A stretch of 28,511 nucleotides of DNA from Pseudomonadota bacterium (GTDB lineage Bacteria > Pseudomonadota > Alphaproteobacteria > Sphingomonadales > Sphingomonadaceae), in NCBI GenBank assembly GCA_023387085.1, contig JAEWIL010000142.1:1-28511 (forward strand). The letters are read 5' to 3'. Shown here piece after piece: positions 23,660-28,511 of the stretch. Made by a program: the position numbers and the translations under genes. Below the pieces are notes generated by a model, which saw only the letters and a list, made by a program, of their open reading frames with translations, did no database searches and was not told the origin of the DNA. The first letter of the stretch is position 1; every line of letters starts with the position of its first letter.

Positions 23660-24409
23660 TCATGCGGCGCGCGCGCCGACGAAGCCGAGCCCCGCGGCGA
23701 TCTGGATCGACTGCGCGCGTCCGGTCGCGCCGAGCTTGGCCGCGGCGTTGCGGAGGTGGAAGCGAACGGTCGAGACCGAAAGCGACAGGATGATGCCGAT
23801 TTCGCCGTCGGTCTTGCCCGCCGCCGCCCATCGCAGGCACTGGACCTCGCGCCGCGTCAGCGTTTGCGGCACAGTCGCGTTGCGCGGGCGTCCGCGCGCC
23901 TCATTATGCGTCGCGACCAGCCTGACTGCGAGATTGTGGAGGCGGCCGGCGTGCTCGGCGAACAATGCCTCGACCCCGACGGGCTCGCGCGAGCACCAGA
24001 AAACCGCGCCGACGAGCCCGCGCGGGAGATGCACCGGCGCGATGATCGCCTCGCCGAAATTACGGGAATTTTTGGCCTGCTCGCAGTCGACAGCATCGAG
24101 CAGCGCGGTCGCGCGCCATGTACGGAGACGACCGTCGCTGTAGTAAAAGGGCTCGGCGACGAGGCGCGCGGCGGTAAGGAAAGCGACGTGGAGCGCGAGC
24201 TTGCGGTCGCGCCAATAGGCGTGACCGGGGTCGACCCAGCGGAAGCTGGTCTCGGCATAGGGGCGGCCTTCGGCATCGGCCATCGGGTCGGGATCGCCGA
24301 GATCGGCCTGCGCCGCAATATAGGGAAGGCCGATTGCATCGCCCGCCGCCTGTACGTCGTCGATCAGCGCGGGCATGTCCGACCAGCAAAGCGTCTGAAC
24401 GTCCGTCAC
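23660..24409 (-). CDS. LuxR-family transcriptional regulator
   Basis: The 249-residue protein ends in a clear LuxR-type helix-turn-helix at about 184-243. It includes LTRREVQCLRWAAAGK and EIGIILSLSVSTVRFHLRNAAAKL, with the family's conserved Glu, Leu and Gly in place. The N-terminal 165 residues have the size and pattern of an autoinducer-binding domain (for example FRWVDPGHAYWRDRKLALH, near 56-74, and GLVGAVFWC near 131-139). The usual Asp-Pro of acyl-homoserine-lactone receptors is not evident, so the ligand may be different. No luxI-like gene is in the window, so it would be a LuxR solo. The start is GTG 24409. It is divergent from the TonB-dependent receptor and upstream of the acyl-CoA dehydrogenase, making both plausible targets. 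Confidence 0.88.
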   Translation of the reverse strand: MTDVQTLCWSDMPALIDDVQAAGDAIGLPYIAAQADLGDPDPMADAEGRPYAETSFRWVDPGHAYWRDRKLALHVAFLTAARLVAEPFYYSDGRLRTWRATALLDAVDCEQAKNSRNFGEAIIAPVHLPRGLVGAVFWCSREPVGVEALFAEHAGRLHNLAVRLVATHNEARGRPRNATVPQTLTRREVQCLRWAAAGKTDGEIGIILSLSVSTVRFHLRNAAAKLGATGRAQSIQIAAGLGFVGARAA

Positions 24410-24549
24410 AGTCTCTGTCCCATCCTCATCCTACCACGGATGACAGCTTGTTTGATCACCCGCAATTCGGTCCTCTATCGCCGTCCGGCCTGGCGCGACG
24501 CTCGCACATAGACGAGCCCCGCGACAAGTCGTTTGAGGGAGGATGAGTG
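24410..24549. promoter_or_regulatory. Divergent regulatory region, luxR-type gene / TonB receptor
   Basis: These 140 bases separate two divergent starts and must hold both promoters. A weak -35/-10-like pair for the receptor (TTGATC at 24452-24457, TCTATC at 24474-24479, 16-base spacer) is visible. GGAGG at 24538-24542 with a 7-base spacer is the receptor's ribosome site. I see no clear 20-base lux-box palindrome. Confidence 0.4.
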
Positions 24550-27018
24550 ATGAAGGCAATGCGTATTTTTCTGCTCGCTGGAACCGCCGCGGGTCTCGTC
24601 GGCACGATGCCGGCGTTCGCGGCCGAGGCTGACGCCGATCCGGCGGCCGATACCGGCGACATCATCGTCACCGCGCAGCGCCGCGCCGAATCGATCAACG
24701 ATGTCGGCATGGCGATCCAGGCGGTCGACGGCGATACGCTGGAAGCCTTGCGCGTCACCGACATGCGCGACCTGACCGCCGTCGCACCGAGCTTCACCGT
24801 GTCGCAAAGCTATCAGGGGGTGCCGACCTACACCCTGCGCGGCATCGGCTTCAACACGATCAATCTGTCTGCGACGTCGACGGTCGGCACCTATGTTGAT
24901 GAAGTTTCCTATGCCTATCCGATCATGAACACGGGGCCGGTGTATGACCTCGAACGTGTCGAGGTGCTGAAGGGGCCGCAGGGCACACTTTACGGCCGCA
25001 ACACGACCGCGGGCCTGATCAACTTCATCACCGCCAAGCCGACCGACACGTTCGAGGGCGGTGTCCGGGCCGAGCTCGGCAATTATGAGACCTATAATTT
25101 CGAAGGCCATCTCTCCGGCCCGCTCGGCGAGGGCGTGTCGGCGCGTATCGCGGTCCGTAGCGAGAATAGCGACAAGGGCTGGCAGATCAGCAATTCGCGC
25201 CCCGGCGAACGGCTTGGCAAGGTCGACAAGCTGGGTATCCGCGGCTCGCTCGCGATCGATCCCGGCGCGGGAACCAGCATCGACCTGTCGGTAACGTGGT
25301 GGCAGAACAAGTCGGACACCGTCGCCGGACAGGGCATCGGCTTCACTCCGGCGACCAACCCTGTCAACGGGACCAGCAATTCGCGCCTGTTCAACGTTCC
25401 GGGGCTCGCCACCTATCTTGCGAACAATTTCCCGACGAAGGCCAGCCAGGCCGACTGGGCACCCGAGGCGGGCCGCTCGACCGACATCGGCCGCGGCGCG
25501 GGCCTGCCGGGCGATCTGGCCGAGAATAACCGATTCTGGGGCCTGAAGGCGCGTATCGACCAGGAAATCGGCGATACGATCAAGTTCGTCAGCCTGACGA
25601 GCTACAATGATTTCCAGCGCAAGGCGCTCTCCGACTGGAGCGGCGCGCCCTTCGAAGTCCTGCTGCAAAAGGCCGACGGGCGGATCAAGAGCTTTGCCCA
25701 GGAAATTCATTTCGAGGGTGAGGCCGGCGCGGTCAACTGGCTGGTTGGCGGCTATTACGGCCACGACAAGATCGTCGACAGCAACCGCACCCTGCTGGGC
25801 GAGAATGCCAACGCGCGCTTCATCCGCGCGGTGCCCTTCATCATCGTGCCGGGTGTCAACCTGCTGAACACGCCGTTCAATTCGGGCGGATATACCGCGG
25901 CCGACATGGCGACCGCCTTCCGCACCTATGAAGACATCGGCACGATGAACACCAAGACGTGGAGCGTCTTCGGCAACGCCGACGCCGAACTGACCGACCA
26001 GCTCAAACTGACCGTCGGGCTGCGCTATACCGAAGACAAGCAGGACTATATCGGCTGCTCGCGCGACTATAAGGGCAGCATGCTGCCGAACGTGAACGTC
26101 GTGAACCGCTTCCTCTTCTCCGCCGGCGGCACGCTACCCATCCCGGCGCCGATCTCCGAGGGGCAGTGCAACACCTTCAACGATGTTACCAACAGCTTCG
26201 GCCCAGTGGTTTCGACCCTCGACGAGAATAATCTTGCGTGGCGCGCGGTCCTCGACTGGTCCCCGAACGAAGACACGCTTGTCTATGCGTCGGTGTCGCG
26301 TGGCTACAAGTCGGGCACCTCGCCGGTCAACGCCGCGAGCAAGGCGCGGCAGAACGCGCCAGTTACCCAGGAAAAGCTGACCGCTTACGAACTGGGGCTG
26401 AAGGCGACGCTGGCCGACCGGCTGCTGCAGGCGAATCTTGCGGCCTTCTATTACGACTATAAGGACAAGCAGATCAGCACCTATTTCGCCGATCCGATCT
26501 ACACCGCCTTGTCCCGCCTGGACAATGTGCCCAAGTCCAGAGCTTATGGCTTTGAAGGCGATTTGACGCTTCGTCCGGCCCAAGGGGTGACCGTCGCCGC
26601 CAACGGACTGTGGCTGAAAACAAAGGTCATCGACTACATCGGCACCAACGCGGCCGGCCAGCCGCAGAATTTCGACGGCGCCGAGTTCATCTACAGCCCG
26701 CGGTTTCAGGGCAGCATCGTCGTGGCGTATGACACGCCGATCACCGATACGCTGGCTCTCAACGGCGCGCTCAGCCTGCGCTATCAGGGCAAGTCGAACA
26801 CGATTTTCGAGGATGACCCGCTCTACAAGGTCGATTCCTATGCGGTCGTCAACGCCAGCCTTGGCGTGAAGTCGGAGGCCGGCTGGTCGCTGTCGCTGTG
26901 GTCGAAGAATCTGTTCAACAAATATTATTGGTCGGCGGTCGCCAGCAATGCCAACGTCGTGGTCCGGTTCGCGAACCAGCCGCGAACCTTTGGCCTCACA
27001 CTGGGTTACGACTTCTAG
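24550..27018 (+). CDS. TonB-dependent outer membrane receptor
   Basis: The 822-residue protein has a signal peptide (MKAMRIFLLAGTAAGLVGTMPAFA, cleaved near residue 24-25) and a TonB box DIIVTAQRR at 37-45. A plug domain follows with VAPSFTVSQSYQGVPTYTLRGIGF and VEVLKGPQGTLYGRNTTAGLINF, then a 22-strand-type barrel ending LGLTLGYDF-like in Phe. Such receptors use TonB-ExbBD energy to import siderophores, vitamins, sugars or hydrophobic carbon sources. The sphingomonad type with this TonB box is often linked to catabolic clusters, so the substrate here is more likely a carbon source than iron. Start ATG 24550 has an excellent GGAGG site; a GTG directly before it is not needed. The MpaB-family gene starts 3 bases after its stop, and a LuxR-type regulator is divergent. 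Confidence 0.95.
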   Translation: MKAMRIFLLAGTAAGLVGTMPAFAAEADADPAADTGDIIVTAQRRAESINDVGMAIQAVDGDTLEALRVTDMRDLTAVAPSFTVSQSYQGVPTYTLRGIGFNTINLSATSTVGTYVDEVSYAYPIMNTGPVYDLERVEVLKGPQGTLYGRNTTAGLINFITAKPTDTFEGGVRAELGNYETYNFEGHLSGPLGEGVSARIAVRSENSDKGWQISNSRPGERLGKVDKLGIRGSLAIDPGAGTSIDLSVTWWQNKSDTVAGQGIGFTPATNPVNGTSNSRLFNVPGLATYLANNFPTKASQADWAPEAGRSTDIGRGAGLPGDLAENNRFWGLKARIDQEIGDTIKFVSLTSYNDFQRKALSDWSGAPFEVLLQKADGRIKSFAQEIHFEGEAGAVNWLVGGYYGHDKIVDSNRTLLGENANARFIRAVPFIIVPGVNLLNTPFNSGGYTAADMATAFRTYEDIGTMNTKTWSVFGNADAELTDQLKLTVGLRYTEDKQDYIGCSRDYKGSMLPNVNVVNRFLFSAGGTLPIPAPISEGQCNTFNDVTNSFGPVVSTLDENNLAWRAVLDWSPNEDTLVYASVSRGYKSGTSPVNAASKARQNAPVTQEKLTAYELGLKATLADRLLQANLAAFYYDYKDKQISTYFADPIYTALSRLDNVPKSRAYGFEGDLTLRPAQGVTVAANGLWLKTKVIDYIGTNAAGQPQNFDGAEFIYSPRFQGSIVVAYDTPITDTLALNGALSLRYQGKSNTIFEDDPLYKVDSYAVVNASLGVKSEAGWSLSLWSKNLFNKYYWSAVASNANVVVRFANQPRTFGLTLGYDF

Positions 27019-27021
27019 ACC

Positions 27022-27954
27022 ATGACCGATAGGGCGCACGCAGGCATGCAGGACAATTATCTGGGCACGATAATCGACTTCGCATCTCCCGCCGGGGAAC
27101 CGGCCCTGCTTGCGCCCGACAGCGTCCAGTGGCGCGTGTACAAGAACCCGATCGCGCTCGGGATCGGCGGGATCGCGGCGGTGCTGCTCGAATTCGCCGA
27201 GCCGCGCATTCGCTCGGGCGTCTGGGATCATTCGACGTACAAGGTCGATCCGATCGGGCGCTCGCGGCGTACCGGGCTTGTTGCGATGCTCGCCTGCTAC
27301 GGCCCGGCAAGCGTCGCCAGAGAGGTGATCGGCAAGGTCAACCGGATGCACGGGCAGGTGAAGGGGACAACCCCGGCGGGCGAACGCTATCGTGCGATGG
27401 ACCCGGTGCTGCTCGACTGGGTAGCGGCGACGGCTTCCTATGGCTTCCTGATGGCCTACGACCGCTTCGTCCATCCGCTGAGCGACGCCGACAAGGACCG
27501 CTTCATGCGCGACGGCGATGCCATCGGCCGCGAGTTCGGGGCGCGGCATTCTCCGGCGTCGGTCGACGGATTCATGGCGATGATGGCAAAGCTCGAACCG
27601 AAATTCGAACCTCATCCGATCCTGTTCGAATTCCTCGATATTATCCAGTCGGGCCGCGCCGCGCCCGGGACACCGCGCTTCCTGCACCGCGCGATCGCGC
27701 GTGCATCGGTGTCGCTGCTACCCGCACATATCCGCGCCCGGCTCGATATCGGGCCCCGATTCGATCTGACGCGGACCGACCGCCTTATGCTGCGCGCCGC
27801 GGGCAAGCTCGCCGACCGCTTTGCCAGCCGCAAGTCGGCGCCATGCCAGGCGAGTATACGGCTCGGCTTGCCTGCCGATTTTCTCTATCGTTCGCAGGCC
27901 GAACAAAAGTCCTTGCTGCAAAAGCGCTCGCCGCTGGTGCCGGCGCCGGCATAG
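27022..27954 (+). CDS. DUF2236 / MpaB-family oxygenase
   Basis: The 310-residue product matches the DUF2236 family (ER-bound oxygenase MpaB / rubber oxygenase Lcp catalytic domain). Visible marks are DPIGRSRRTG at about 76-85, VNRMHGQVKG at 106-115 with the conserved His110 that would bind haem, and YRAMDPVLLDWVAATASYGF at about 123-142. LGLPADFLYRSQAEQ follows near the C-terminus. Characterised relatives cleave carbon-carbon double bonds in isoprenoid chains (MpaB in mycophenolic acid synthesis, Lcp on rubber), but most bacterial members are untested. No signal peptide is seen, so it is probably cytoplasmic or membrane-associated. The ATG is 3 bases after the receptor stop, so the two form an operon; a second ATG eight codons in (27046) is possible. 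Function beyond oxygenase family membership is inferred. Confidence 0.87.
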   Translation: MTDRAHAGMQDNYLGTIIDFASPAGEPALLAPDSVQWRVYKNPIALGIGGIAAVLLEFAEPRIRSGVWDHSTYKVDPIGRSRRTGLVAMLACYGPASVAREVIGKVNRMHGQVKGTTPAGERYRAMDPVLLDWVAATASYGFLMAYDRFVHPLSDADKDRFMRDGDAIGREFGARHSPASVDGFMAMMAKLEPKFEPHPILFEFLDIIQSGRAAPGTPRFLHRAIARASVSLLPAHIRARLDIGPRFDLTRTDRLMLRAAGKLADRFASRKSAPCQASIRLGLPADFLYRSQAEQKSLLQKRSPLVPAPA

Positions 27955-27957
27955 ACG

Positions 27958-28511
27958 TCAATCGGCCTCGGTACTCAGTCCCAGCATGGGGATGCCGATC
28001 GAGCGCCGGCCCCCGAAATCCGATCGCACGACGATCGCGCCCTGTTTTTCCATATAGTCGACCAGCCGGCGGATCCGGCCGGGCGAGCGCGTGCCATAGG
28101 CGCGGCCGAGCGCATCGTCGTCGGGGCAGGGGCTGCCTTCGATCGCGGCGCGCGCGATCTGGACGAACGGCGCGAGCATGTCGTCGGGCAGGCGGTCGGC
28201 GGCGTTCAGCAGATCGCTCCACTTGTCGTCGGATGGGTCGAAGATGCCGCCCTTCGCCAGCGCGAAGCGTCTGCGGAACTGCGCGAGGTCGAGCGGCACA
28301 CGGCCGAGTTTGTGCATGCGGCAGCGCACCGAGAAATCCTGATAGAGAAAGGATTCGGGATGGAAGGCGCAATCGGGATCGGCGAGCATTTCCTCCAGCG
28401 CGGCGACGATGACCGGCTCGGTATCGGGCGCGTCCGCTTCGGGGAACAGCGTCGGCGCGACTACGGGCGGCTCGTCATCGCCGTCCTGATCGGCGAAGCG
28501 CTGGATAAGGT
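27958..28511 (-). CDS. Uncharacterised protein, possibly winged-helix (partial)
   Basis: The minus-strand frame is open from the right window edge to a TGA at 27958-27960, so the N-terminus is missing; about 183 residues are visible. The upstream part is acidic and low in complexity (DQDGDDEPPVVAPTLFPEADAPDTEP). The middle has LADPDCAFHPESFLYQDFSVRCRM and LDLAQFRRRFALAKGGIFDPSDDKW. The C-terminal 65 residues (ALGRAYGTRSPGRIRRLVDYMEKQGAIVVRSDFGGRR) have the helix-helix-wing pattern of a winged-helix DNA-binding domain. I do not recognise the family. It is convergent with the oxygenase gene, with only 3 bases between stops and no terminator. An internal ATG at 28389 could be a start, but the frame stays coding-like beyond it. 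Confidence 0.65.
   Translation of the reverse strand, partial: LIQRFADQDGDDEPPVVAPTLFPEADAPDTEPVIVAALEEMLADPDCAFHPESFLYQDFSVRCRMHKLGRVPLDLAQFRRRFALAKGGIFDPSDDKWSDLLNAADRLPDDMLAPFVQIARAAIEGSPCPDDDALGRAYGTRSPGRIRRLVDYMEKQGAIVVRSDFGGRRSIGIPMLGLSTEAD

Noticed and set aside
24410..24549. lux-box palindrome in the divergent gap
   Set aside because: No 18-20 base dyad could be found by eye; only weak promoter-like strings are present.
26134..27687. Minus-strand open frame of 517 codons opposite the TonB receptor and oxygenase
   Set aside because: Crosses two confident plus-strand genes; Arg/Asp/Ile-rich with no motifs.
27129..28412. Plus-strand open frame of 427 codons over the oxygenase and the last gene
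   Set aside because: Arg-rich out-of-frame reading across two better-supported genes.

Overview
The window looks like chromosome from a high-GC alphaproteobacterium, most likely a sphingomonad (Sphingopyxis/Sphingomonas-like). The reasons are GC-rich codon use, a tamA-tamB pair of alphaproteobacterial type, a TonB-dependent receptor with a DIIVTAQRR-type TonB box, and a fatty-acid/isoprenoid-type catabolic neighbourhood. This placement is inferred from protein flavour, not from a search. No tRNA, rRNA, CRISPR array, insertion sequence or prophage gene was seen.

Region 1 (1-10421, minus strand) is a surface-polysaccharide locus. In transcription order it holds galE, a UDP-glucuronate 4-epimerase-like gene, a membrane-anchored TPR protein, a long CapD/WbpM-type 4,6-dehydratase, a Wzx-like flippase, a large methyltransferase, a family 2 glycosyltransferase and a Wzy/O-antigen ligase-like membrane protein that runs off the left edge. 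The last five are nearly gapless. The Wzy-like gene is strikingly AT-rich. Together they would make nucleotide sugars, build and methylate a lipid-linked repeat unit, flip it and polymerise or ligate it. ugd (12116-13294, plus strand) belongs to the same sugar supply (UDP-GlcA), so galE, ugd and the epimerase could provide UDP-Gal, UDP-GlcA and UDP-GalA.

Region 2 (10582-21014, plus strand) is housekeeping and envelope: selO (protein AMPylase), ugd, then tamA-tamB-small lipoprotein with TGATG stop/start overlaps at both junctions. Next comes a yybP-ykoY manganese riboswitch whose first conserved bases coincide with the lipoprotein stop codon. It precedes a UPF0016/GDT1-type cation exporter.

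Region 3 (21051-27954) is catabolic. Two different acyl-CoA dehydrogenases converge on a 317-base gap that contains a strong intrinsic terminator and a candidate small RNA. A LuxR-type regulator is divergent from a TonB-dependent receptor, which is followed after 3 bases by a DUF2236/MpaB-family oxygenase. I infer TonB-dependent uptake and oxidative breakdown of a hydrophobic, possibly isoprenoid or steroid-like substrate. The window ends with a partial, unrecognised minus-strand gene.

Most candidates are known families in an interesting arrangement. I did not find an obviously new defence or RNA-guided system. The best leads are the TonB receptor-MpaB pair, the third gene of the tam operon, the candidate sRNA, and the riboswitch/stop-codon overlap.
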